Notes under the pieces: model-generated
Told to the model about the DNA's origin: nothing
The model's database searches: none
What the model saw: only the letters and a program-made list of their open reading frames with translations
Shown: in pieces, positions 1 through 6,700 of the stretch
How positions within the stretch are numbered: the first letter of the stretch is position 1
How the letters are laid out: each line of letters starts with the position of its first letter
Source: Solirubrobacterales bacterium
Lineage (GTDB): Bacteria > Actinomycetota > Thermoleophilia > Solirubrobacterales > Solirubrobacteraceae
Direction of reading: 5' to 3'
DNA length: 12,971 bases
Assembly: GCA_003151895.1 (NCBI GenBank)
Contig: PLYX01000240.1
Span: 508 to 13,478, forward strand
Translations under genes and position numbers: made by a program

Positions 1-2
1 GG

Positions 3-413
3 CGCTTCCTCGCCACGACGATCCGAGCGCGCTCGGGCAACACCAGCGACCGCGTGTACGTACACGCTAAGGTCGGGATCGTCGACGACCGCTGGCTCAC
101 GCTCGGCTCCGCGAACCTCAACGCCCACTCCTTCTTCAACGACAGCGAGGTCAACGTCGTCACCTGCGACGCAGCGCTCGCGCGCGACACGCGACTGCGA
201 CTGTGGGCCGCCCATCTAGAACGCGACATCGACGAGGTCGCCGGCGACCCGGGCACCGTCGTCGATGAACTCTGGTGCCCGATCGCGGCCGAGCAGCGCG
301 AGCGCAGGAACCGCGGTGAGCCGTTGACGCACGGGCTGGTGGAGCTGCAAGCGACCTCACGCCGTTCCGAACGGCTGCTCGGCCCGTTGCAGGCGCTCCT
401 AGTTGATGGCTAG
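3..413 (+). CDS. Phospholipase D-like / cardiolipin synthase-like protein, C-terminal fragment
   Basis: The reading frame is open to the left edge, so this is the 3' end of a longer gene; a GTG at 54 lies inside the domain and is not the real start. The fragment carries a PLD/HKD motif, HAKVGIVDD followed by GSANLN: His, Lys (H-x-K), the Asp four residues later, then Gly-Ser-x-Asn. The following SFFNDSEVNV is the usual strand after the second HKD of cardiolipin synthases. Enzymes of this superfamily use paired HKD motifs for phosphatidyl transfer or phosphodiester cleavage; here the first HKD would lie off the window. About 100 residues follow the motif, a normal C-terminal length, ending at TAG. 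Cardiolipin synthase is the best guess because of the GSANLN...EVNV wording, but a PLD-type hydrolase cannot be excluded. Its relation to the downstream genes is unclear, since a 515-bp gap separates them. Confidence 0.85.
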   Translation, partial: RFLATTIRARSGNTSDRVYVHAKVGIVDDRWLTLGSANLNAHSFFNDSEVNVVTCDAALARDTRLRLWAAHLERDIDEVAGDPGTVVDELWCPIAAEQRERRNRGEPLTHGLVELQATSRRSERLLGPLQALLVDG

Positions 414-928
414 CTGCTCGCTCACTCGACGCATTGAAGCCCCGATCGACGACGTCCCCGGCATTCGGCACCTCGGCCGACCTCCGCGAGGGCGGCCCGT
501 TGTCAGAACCACCCTCCTTCATAGAGACGAGAAGCGAGCGCCGGGCGAGATGGCCATGTCCTGGGCCAGTGTCCGGGAATGTCCCTTGACGGAGCGCTAC
601 CGCTGTTCGTCCTGAGCGAGCTGCTCCGATCGGTGGCTGTGCTCCTGGCGCTGATGACCTCCCGTGCAAGTTTGCTGGGCGCTCCGCGCTTACGGCGGCA
701 TTGAGGGGTGCGGCGGCTGGCGCTGCAGCAAGCGCTTCTGCCCCTCAGTGCCCGACGAGGGATCGGGCGTCGCGAACGTTTGGACGGGAGGCGGACTTGT
801 CTTGGGCGCTGTCCACGGCAGGGGATATCCGGGCCTCTGCGCTGTGCACCGGGTTGCATGCCGGATCGGCCGGCCAATGAGTCGGATCGGTTTGTGATGG
901 ATTGTCCTGCGGTGTCGTAGTTAGGGTG
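414..928. other. Intergenic region without a convincing gene
   Basis: I see no credible coding sequence here: the short open frames on both strands are Arg/Pro/Ser-rich with no family resemblance and no good ribosome binding site. No RNA gene and no clear intrinsic terminator are visible after the PLD-like gene. The one local pattern worth noting is the 8-mer CGGATCGG repeated at 862-869 and 883-890, 21 bp apart, about 40-65 bp before the sigma factor start. GGCCGGCC lies between the two copies. The sigma factor promoter is presumably in this stretch, but I cannot assign -35/-10 elements with confidence. Confidence 0.5.
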
Positions 929-1507
929 ATGAGCACTCTCGTGTCCTCTTCCGATCAGCCGTCGTCGCGGGCTGGAGCGGCACCCCGCCAGGGGGTTCTC
1001 GACTCTGCTGCGTTCGATGCGCTCTTCAGGGAGTGCGCGGCCGACGTTCACGCGTATTTGATCTCTCTGCTCGGGGATCGCGCGGCGGCTGAGGATGCGA
1101 CGGCGCTCGCGTTTGAGCGGCTCTACCGTTCGCGTTCGCGCCTCGACCATCGTCGGGGAACGCCGCGCGCGTGGCTGTTCGCCATCGCTCGCAACGCCGC
1201 GCTCGATGAGCTGCGTCGAAGGAGGCGGAAGAGCAGCTACGGCCTGGGGGAGGATCTTGGGGACGATCGGGCGTCGGGTGACGCGCTCGAGGATGTGGAG
1301 CGTCGCGCGACGGTGCGTGATGCGCTCGCGTCCCTGCCGCTTCGCGAGCGCGAGCTCGTGCTGCTCAAGTTCCACGGCCAGCTCTCCAACGGCGAGCTCG
1401 CACGTGCCCTGGGCATCAGTGAGTCCAACGCCGGCACGCGGCTTCACCGTGCGCTCACGCGGCTGCGCGAGCACTGCGCCGAGACCGGCCGGGAGGAGGT
1501 CGCATGA
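929..1507 (+). CDS. ECF-type sigma-70 family RNA polymerase sigma factor
   Basis: This 192-residue protein has the two-domain layout of ECF sigma factors. Region 2 spans about residues 28-99, with the helices AFDALFRECAADVHAYL, the AAEDATALAFERLYR block and the TPRAWLFAIARNAALDELRR core/-10 recognition part. An acidic linker follows at about 107-125. Region 4 spans about 130-182: LPLRERELVLLKFHGQLSNG, then an HTH (ELARALGISESNAGTRLHRA) for the -35 element. I chose the ATG at 929 over a TTG at 902 because the extra residues are not conserved and TTAGGG sits just before the ATG. The stop overlaps the next start as ATGA (1504-1507), so the partner protein should be made in stoichiometric linkage. 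All 15 Glu codons are GAG, unlike the secreted-protein genes downstream. Target promoters are unknown; the surface-protein operon is a candidate, although its visible promoter looks sigma-70-like. Confidence 0.92.
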   Translation: MSTLVSSSDQPSSRAGAAPRQGVLDSAAFDALFRECAADVHAYLISLLGDRAAAEDATALAFERLYRSRSRLDHRRGTPRAWLFAIARNAALDELRRRRRKSSYGLGEDLGDDRASGDALEDVERRATVRDALASLPLRERELVLLKFHGQLSNGELARALGISESNAGTRLHRALTRLREHCAETGREEVA

Positions 1508-2817
1508 GGATCGTTCCGTTCCCAGCCGATGAGCCGTTGCCCGGCCAGGAGGCGTGGACCGCGAACCTGGAGGCTGCGCTACGCGGTGAGTCGGAGGGCC
1601 CGGCGGCGGACGCATGGCGAGAGCTGCGCGGTGACGTGCGTTCGCTCGCTCCCGCAATGACCCCCGCGTTCGAAGGGAGCCTTGCACAGGGGCTCCAGCG
1701 ACTTGGCGCGCTTCAGGGTGTCGCGGTGGACGCCGATACGCAGGCCCGGACTCAGGACTCCGCGGACGCAGCGGGACGCATCTCAGCGGGCGACGCGTCG
1801 GCTCTGCGGCCTGGCGCGTTTGCACGTCTTCGTCGCGGTCCGCGGTCGCTCGCGTCTCATCGGCGCTCGGCTGTTGCCGCGGCCGCGACGGCGGCCGTCG
1901 TGCTCGTCGCCGCGCTGCTCATCGCGGGACCGCACGGGTCGGGGCCGGCGATCGAGTCGGCCCCCGCGGAGAGGACGCCCGCCGTTGCTCCGGGCGCGAG
2001 CAAGTCTGTTCCGGGAAGCTCCTCCACACCGGCGGGCTCTGCAACGTCGAATGGCTCCTCTACATCGGCAACGTCCTCCGGGGTGGAGCAGGCATCGCCG
2101 TTGGTCGGCGCCTCGAGCGCTGCCGGAGCGGCCTCGGCGCCCGGGCGCGTGCAGCAGCTCGCGGCCTCGGTCACGCTGGGCAGCACCCCCGCGAACTTGC
2201 AGGCGACATCCGACCAGGTGGCGCAGCTCGCGGTTCGTGACGGCGGCTACGTGCAGTCGTCCAACGTGCAGGTCCAGCAGCAAGGCGCCAGCGAAGCCAC
2301 GCTCGCGCTCAGGCTGCCCAGCGCGCGACTCGGCGCTGCGCTGGCAGCGATCGGCCGTCTGGCTCCGATCCGCGCGGAGAACCAGTCCCTGCAGGACATC
2401 ACCGATGCCTATGACACCGCGCGCCAGCGGTTGAGCGACGCGGAAGTTGAACGGCGGGCGCTGCTGCGTGCACTCGCAGCGGCAACAACCGAAGGGCGAA
2501 TCGACAACCTGCGCGAACGGCTGTCGGCGTCGCGCGCCGCTATCGCCCGAGCACACTCCTCCGTAAATGCGGTCTCACAGCGTGCGAGCACGGCTGAGGT
2601 TGAAGTGAGCATCCTCGGCGACGCGCGCGCTGGCAGCGAAGGGCTCACGCTTCATCGAGGGCTCCACGATGCCGGCCGCGTGCTCGTGGTAGCACTGATC
2701 GTGATCCTTGTCGCGGCCTCCATACTCGTGCCGCTGGCCCTCGTGCTGGCAGCGCTGGCTGGCGCCAGCAGCGCGTGGCGTCGATACCAGCGCGAGCGTG
2801 TGCTGAACGGTCACTGA
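1504..2817 (+). CDS. DUF4349-type two-TM membrane protein, probable anti-sigma/sensor partner
   Basis: The start is fixed by the ATGA overlap with the sigma gene and by a strong GGGAGGAGGT at 1491-1500. The order in the 437-residue protein is: a soluble N-terminus (1-120) with amphipathic stretches but no HxxxCxxC zinc motif; TM1 at about 122-142 (Ala/Val/Leu-rich); a Ser/Thr/Gly/Ala-rich extracytoplasmic linker (145-213); a DUF4349-like domain at about 215-372; and TM2 at about 392-420 with a short basic cytoplasmic tail. The DUF4349-like domain has the wording VTLGSTPANLQATSDQVAQL, GGYVQSSN, LALRLPSARL, QDITDAYDTARQRL, then a helical/coiled-coil part and VEVSIL. Position behind an ECF sigma factor and the inside/outside layout suggest that the N-terminal part binds the sigma factor while the outer domain senses the envelope. 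That role is inference; the absence of a zinc-finger anti-sigma motif leaves doubt. Confidence 0.82.
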   Translation: MRIVPFPADEPLPGQEAWTANLEAALRGESEGPAADAWRELRGDVRSLAPAMTPAFEGSLAQGLQRLGALQGVAVDADTQARTQDSADAAGRISAGDASALRPGAFARLRRGPRSLASHRRSAVAAAATAAVVLVAALLIAGPHGSGPAIESAPAERTPAVAPGASKSVPGSSSTPAGSATSNGSSTSATSSGVEQASPLVGASSAAGAASAPGRVQQLAASVTLGSTPANLQATSDQVAQLAVRDGGYVQSSNVQVQQQGASEATLALRLPSARLGAALAAIGRLAPIRAENQSLQDITDAYDTARQRLSDAEVERRALLRALAAATTEGRIDNLRERLSASRAAIARAHSSVNAVSQRASTAEVEVSILGDARAGSEGLTLHRGLHDAGRVLVVALIVILVAASILVPLALVLAALAGASSAWRRYQRERVLNGH

Positions 2818-3132
2818 ATTGGTGGTGGCGGCGTGTTTCTCGCTTGGAGCGCCGCTCGCGACCTTGAGGATCGGCTGCCCCGCCCCGGTCGGCGACACAG
2901 CGATCGCACAGTGCCCGGAGGGTCGTGCATCTGTCCAGTGCTCTTGTGGTGTCGTTGCGTGTGCAACTGGCCGCTGCGATGGCGTGACGCCGGGGTCGTG
3001 GCAGTGTTGCTGGCGGTTGCGCTAAGAGCGGGGCTCCAGTTGAACCTCGGCGAAGTGGCGGCCCAGCCGGGGCCAGCGCCGGGCCGTCGCGGCTGAGCCC
3101 CTCGCCGTCTGGCGAGCGTCGCGCACATGGGC
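2818..3132. other. Intergenic region upstream of the long-leader promoter
   Basis: Between the DUF4349-type gene and the promoter at 3133 I find no supported gene. Open frames such as the GTG-started one at 2833-3096 lack a ribosome binding site and family resemblance. Two short hairpins are visible: GTTGC/GCAAC with loop GTGT at 2954-2967, and CTCGCC/GGCGAG with loop GTCT at 3101-3116. Confidence 0.5.
3101..3116 (+). terminator. Possible hairpin terminator without U-tract
   Basis: CTCGCC (3101-3106) pairs perfectly with GGCGAG (3111-3116) across a GTCT loop, 17 bp before the -35 box of the next promoter. The position suits a boundary between the sigma operon and the secreted-protein operon. 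There is no T-run after it, so a canonical intrinsic terminator is not shown; it may be a chance hairpin in GC-rich DNA. Confidence 0.25.
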
Positions 3133-3161
3133 TTGACAAATGGTCACGAGTGGTGTACATT
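3133..3161 (+). promoter_or_regulatory. Near-consensus sigma-70 promoter (TTGACA - 17 bp - TACATT)
   Basis: TTGACA at 3133-3138 is a perfect -35 box, followed after exactly 17 bp by TACATT at 3156-3161, a 4/6 match to TATAAT that keeps the A at the second position and the final T. Local sequence is AT-richer than its surroundings. The predicted start of transcription is around 3167-3169. This places the promoter about 570 nt before the start codon at 3740, which implies a very long 5' leader. It is the strongest promoter-like signal in the window on the + strand by eye. Confidence 0.72.
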
Positions 3162-3375
3162 GCCTAGCGTCTCTTCATCCGGCTTGGGTGTGGGGGCAGG
3201 ACGCAAAACATAAGGTCGGGTAGTAGGGTCGGTCTTCGTGGTCGACACCAACTTGTTTTGACGGGGACCTTGGGAGAGGAACCTGGTCGCAACTGAGAGA
3301 GGGTTGTGCTTCACGTGGTTTCATTGGGGAATAACGTGCTTGAGAGTCCGTGCATCGCTGGAGCGTCCGTAATAG

Positions 3376-3400
3376 GACGTGTCAGCGTCGCTGACACGTC
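3376..3400. repeat. Perfect 12+12 palindrome with 1-nt centre
   Basis: GACGTGTCAGCG (3376-3387) and CGCTGACACGTC (3389-3400) are exact reverse complements around T3388. As DNA this resembles a dimeric-repressor operator with TGTCA/TGACA half-sites. As RNA it would fold into a 10-bp stem with a CGUCG loop, directly followed by a pyrimidine tract. Which form is functional cannot be told from sequence alone. Confidence 0.8.
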
Positions 3401-3421
3401 TCTCTCTCTCTCTCTCTCTCT
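3399..3421. repeat. (TC)11 dinucleotide microsatellite
   Basis: Twenty-three bases of uninterrupted TC repeat (TC x 11 plus T) start inside the last two bases of the palindrome. Such tracts are prone to slippage. In the leader RNA the tract is complementary to GAGAGAG at 3295-3301 and largely to GGGAGAGGA at 3272-3280, so it could form an alternative helix. Confidence 0.9.
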
Positions 3422-3451
3422 GGGCCTGCCGGCGCCTAAGCGCTAGGCCCC

Positions 3452-3479
3452 GTCGTCCGGCCCTGGCGGGCCGCCCGAC
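3452..3479 (+). other. GC-rich hairpin in leader (first 78-nt unit)
   Basis: GTCG (3452-3455) pairs with CGAC (3476-3479), and CGGCCC (3458-3463) pairs with GGGCCG (3468-3473) across a TGGC loop. A 2x2 internal loop separates the two helices. The hairpin lies between the first and second TAAGYGYTAG elements. Confidence 0.6.
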
Positions 3480-3529
3480 TTCCCCCAGGGGGGGATGTGG
3501 TAGTTGTGGGCGCGTAAGCGCTAGCAGTC

Positions 3530-3574
3530 GGCGCCGCGGCAAGGCCGCAGGCGCCGCCGGACAGAAGGTCCGGC
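3530..3574 (+). other. Two abutting GC-rich hairpins in leader (second 78-nt unit)
   Basis: Hairpin one (3530-3555): GGCGCC-GCGGC, loop AAG, GCCGC, a single bulged A, then GGCGCC, giving 11 base pairs. Hairpin two (3556-3574): GCCGGAC, loop AGAAG, GTCCGGC, giving 7 base pairs. They abut without a linker and could stack coaxially. They lie between the second and third TAAGYGYTAG elements. Confidence 0.6.
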
Positions 3575-3702
3575 TGGGTCACTCGCGTGCGTTAAGTGTT
3601 AGGCGCGCTTCTGGTTGTTGTTCTCCTGCCGCTGTGGGCCGTGCGCTCGTGGCGGTCTTGTGTTGCCCGGGCGTGGACCAGTGTCCTTGTCATGTCATAA
3701 GC

Positions 3703-3731
3703 GGGGGGCCATCCCCCCTTTCTCGGAGGAG
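3703..3731 (+). promoter_or_regulatory. G6/C6 hairpin followed by the Shine-Dalgarno of the secreted-protein gene
   Basis: GGGGGG (3703-3708), loop CCAT, and CCCCCC (3713-3718) form a very stable stem followed by TTTCTC. The Shine-Dalgarno GGAGGAG (3725-3731) comes next, 8 nt before the ATG at 3740. The strong SD with good spacing fixes the start. A tight hairpin six bases upstream of the SD could keep the site open or hinder ribosome loading, and its short U-run also makes it look like a weak attenuator. Confidence 0.6.
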
Positions 3732-3739
3732 ATGGTTCG

Positions 3740-6700
3740 ATGAATGCTCGTAGGCTGATCCTGGCGAGCTTGGCGTTGGCGTGCGCGACGGCCGGCCTCG
3801 CGCTCTCGTGCGTACCCGCGCAGGCTGAAGTCACGCACAAGTATCTTTCTCAACTGACCGGCTTTGAATACCCGGCCGCGATCGCGTTTGACGCCTCGGG
3901 TGATGTGTACGTCGCGGACGCGTTTGCTCGGACGGTGGACAGGTTCAGCCCGGCCGGTACCCCGCTCGCGTTCTCGGCGTCGGAGCCTTACATCAAGAAA
4001 TCGAAGCTCACGGGCATACCGACTGGTCCCGGGGGTTCGTTGGTCCTGCGGTTTGGACGCCCCTCGGGTGTAGCGGTCAACGACGAAAACGGTGACGTGT
4101 ATGTCTCAGACCCCGATCAGCATGTCGTTGACGTGTTCAGCTCGACCGGAGAATATCTGTCGCAGTTGACCGGCACGCCGCCGGCCGCCCCGGTCAGTGG
4201 TCCCTTCAAGGATCCGCAGGGGCTGACCGTCGATCAGTCAACCCACGACTTGTACGTCGCCGACCCTGAAAGCGACGTCGTTGACGTGTTCAGCTCGACC
4301 GGAGCGTATGTGTCGCAGTTCGGCGCCGGTATCCTCAGCGGGTCCTTTGGCGAAAGCATCGCGGTCAACGATCTGACCGAAGACCTCTACGTCGGCGATC
4401 GCGGGACGGGCACCGTTGACGTCTTTGACTCGATGGGTGGCTCTTTGATATCTGAATGGAGCGGCGCGAGTACACCTGGCGGGTCGTTCGCCAACGCGCT
4501 TGTGCACGTGGGGCTGGACCCGAGGACAGACCACGTGTATGTCGCGGACACCAACTTCGCCGCGGGCTTTGCCGCGGTAGAGGAGTTCGGTTCGTCGACC
4601 TCAGAAGAATACGTCGGACAGTTGACTGGCACCCCGTCGGGCCGGTTCGGCGAACTGGAGGCCGTCGGTGTGGATCCCGTCAACGGCGACCTCTACGTGG
4701 GTAATGAACGCACCGTCGTCGACGTGTTCGGCCCCGACGTCACGGTTCCCGACGTCACCGTTCAGGCGGCGTCCGGCGTGGGCAAGAATACTGTCGCGCT
4801 GAGTGGCAGCGTGGACCCGGTGGGTATCCAGGTCAGCTCGTGCGAATTTGAATACGGCCCCAGCACCTCCTACGCCTACGGTCAGAGCGTTCCCTGCAAA
4901 CAGACACCCGCGCAGATCGGCGCCGGCAACAGTCCGGTAACGGTCACCGCGAAACCGGTCGATCTCCTGGCAGGCACCGAATACCACTTCCGTCTAAAGG
5001 CCGCGAACGCCGGCGGGTCAAACACGAGCAGCGATGAAACCTTCACGACGCCTCCCGCGGTCGACGCTCTGAGCACCGGCCCAGCGGAAGATGTGACGCC
5101 GAACACGGCGAAGCTCACCGGGTCGCTGTCCCCGGATGGCGCCGACACTCACTACTACTTTCAGTATGGGACCGAAGAAACCTTCGGGTCCACCAGTCCC
5201 GCTTTGCCCGGGAGCGATGCGGGCAGCGCGTCTGGGAGCGTGTCCGCGACAACCGGTCTGACGGGGCTGGCGGCGAGCACCACATACCAGTACCGCCTCG
5301 TGGGCGTCAATTCCTTCGGCGCCACTTACGGGCAGGAAAAATCCTTTACGACGTCCCCGGCTGTGGAAGGTCTCAGCACCGGTCCGGCACAGGATGTGGC
5401 GGCGGGTGGCGCGAAGCTCACCGGGTCGCTGTCCCCGGACGGTACGGACGCCCACTACTACTTCGAATACGGATCGACGGCCTCTTATGGGTCTATCAGC
5501 CCGGCCCTCCCCGGCACCGACGCGGGGACAGCGGGCGTAGTGTCCGCGGAAACGAGCCTCAGCGGCCTGGAAGGCGGCACCCACCACTACCGGCTGGTCG
5601 CCGTCAACTCCTTCGGTACGACGTATGGAGCGGACCGCACGTTCTTCCTGCCCGGCCCCGCGGCAAATGGGCACTTCTTCAGCGGCTCGTTCGGCGCGGA
5701 AGGCCCGGGTACGAGCTCGTTTGGCGGAAGTGACATCCAGAGTATCGCGGTCGATGAATCAACCGGTGACGTGTACGTATACAGCGGCTATCCAGGGTAT
5801 CTCTACAAGTTCAACTCCTCGGGTGAACCGGTTGACTTCTCTTCGACCGGGACCAACATCATGTCTGTCGGTGGCTTCGGCGGAGGTGAAGATGAGGTCG
5901 CGGTCGATAACTCGAGCGGCCCGGACAAGGGAGATCTCTACGTCGCTGACGGTGGTGAATTCGGAGCAGGTGTCACGGTCTATGAATCCGATGGCAGCGA
6001 GGTTGGTGAACTAAACGGTGGAGTCGAAAGCCTTGGGGCTCCCTGGGGAGCAGCGTGCGGTGTGGCTGTCGACCCCGAAGGCGATGTCTATGTCGCCTTC
6101 GGAGACGGCGAAAATGCCAAACATGAACTCGTCAACCATGTCAACAAGTACACGCCCGCGGGGCCTGCGGGGACACCGCTCAGCAACAGTGACTACACAT
6201 CCACGTTGACGCATACGGGCCTGAACAAGTCCTGCAATATCGCGGTCGACTCCAAGGGCGATGTCTATCTCGACACGCACCCGCAGGGCCCTGTCGTGGA
6301 GTATCCCGCCTCGCAGTTCGGCGAATTGCAGGCGGTGGGCACGACGTTCGATGAACGTGGGAACACGATCGCGGTGGAACCCGGTGGTGGTCACGAGGTC
6401 TACATCGACGAGGGCTCGGACGTCGCGCAGTATGGCGGGACCGGGGGTCTGCTCGGCAAGTTCGCCGGATCGGGACTCGGCGCGGTCAAGAACTCTGTGG
6501 GTGTCGCCGTGAATGCGTCGACCCACGAGGTGTATGTCGCCGATGAAGAAGGAGCGGGCGAAGCGAAGGTCAACATCTTCAGCGCGGTCCCGACGGGTCC
6601 TCCGACGGTACAAGCGTCGGTGGCGGACGTCGCTTCGACTTCGGCGACGTTGCAGGCGCAGATCGACCCCAACGGTCGTGACACGCACTACTACTTCCAG

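Larger units (their letters stand above)
3437..3602 (+). repeat. Three TAAGYGYTAG elements at exact 78-bp spacing
   Basis: TAAGCGCTAG occurs at 3437-3446 and 3515-3524, and TAAGTGTTAG at 3593-3602. Both start-to-start distances are 78 bp. In the first two copies the motif sits in a GCGC-nUAA-GCGC mini-hairpin: 3432-3443 with loop CUAA, and 3510-3521 with the GNRA-type loop GUAA. The first is enclosed by GGGCCT (3422-3427) pairing with AGGCCC (3445-3450). The third copy does not keep that pairing and instead lies in the loop between GCGTGC (3585-3590) and GCGCGC (3603-3608). The sequence between copies is not conserved, so this is not a simple tandem duplication. Confidence 0.75.
3168..3739 (+). 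promoter_or_regulatory. Long structured 5' leader RNA (about 570 nt) of the secreted-protein operon
   Basis: No plausible coding sequence lies between the promoter at 3133-3161 and the ATG at 3740, and the stretch is dense with structure. In order it holds: a purine-rich part with GGGAGAGGA (3272-3280) and GAGAGAG (3295-3301); a perfect palindrome (3376-3400); a (TC)11 tract (3399-3421); three TAAGYGYTAG elements at 3437, 3515 and 3593; hairpins at 3422-3450, 3452-3479, 3530-3555 and 3556-3574; and a G6/C6 hairpin at 3703-3718 just before the Shine-Dalgarno GGAGGAG (3725-3731). I do not recognise a known riboswitch. A cis-regulatory leader is the simplest reading. A separate small RNA ending at the palindrome plus pyrimidine tract is an alternative. 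Confidence 0.55.

Noticed and set aside
579..704. Short open frame starting ATG at 579 (about 41 residues, hydrophobic middle)
   Set aside because: No ribosome binding site at a sensible distance and no family match; too short to support.
503..1825. Very long open frame on the minus strand (440 codons) across the sigma factor region
   Set aside because: It is Arg/Pro/Ser-rich with no family resemblance and covers a clear sigma factor on the other strand. It is the usual GC-rich antisense open frame.
2833..3096. Possible 87-residue protein with a hydrophobic stretch after the DUF4349-type gene
   Set aside because: GTG start without a Shine-Dalgarno, no recognisable domain, and an amino-acid make-up rich in Arg, Trp and Cys as expected from non-coding GC-rich DNA.
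3205..3240. Cyclic-di-GMP-I (GEMM) riboswitch-like words GGACGCAAAAC followed by GGGTAGTAGGG
   Set aside because: Only the GGACGCAAA part resembles the class. The GGGCAAACC half, the tetraloop and receptor pairing and the AUGGUAGCCGGG end are not present. A covariance-model search would settle it.
3434..3604. Integron attC-like core words: GCCTAAG at 3434-3440 and GTTAGGC at 3598-3604
   Set aside because: GTTAGGC fits GTTRRRY, but the opposite core should be RYYYAAC and GCCTAAG ends in G. The span is longer than the attC lengths I know and no integrase or cassette is near.
3732..3743. Mini open frame ATG-GTT-CGA-TGA overlapping the start codon of the NHL gene
   Set aside because: Its ATG is only about two bases after GGAGG, too close for normal initiation, and three-codon frames arise by chance.
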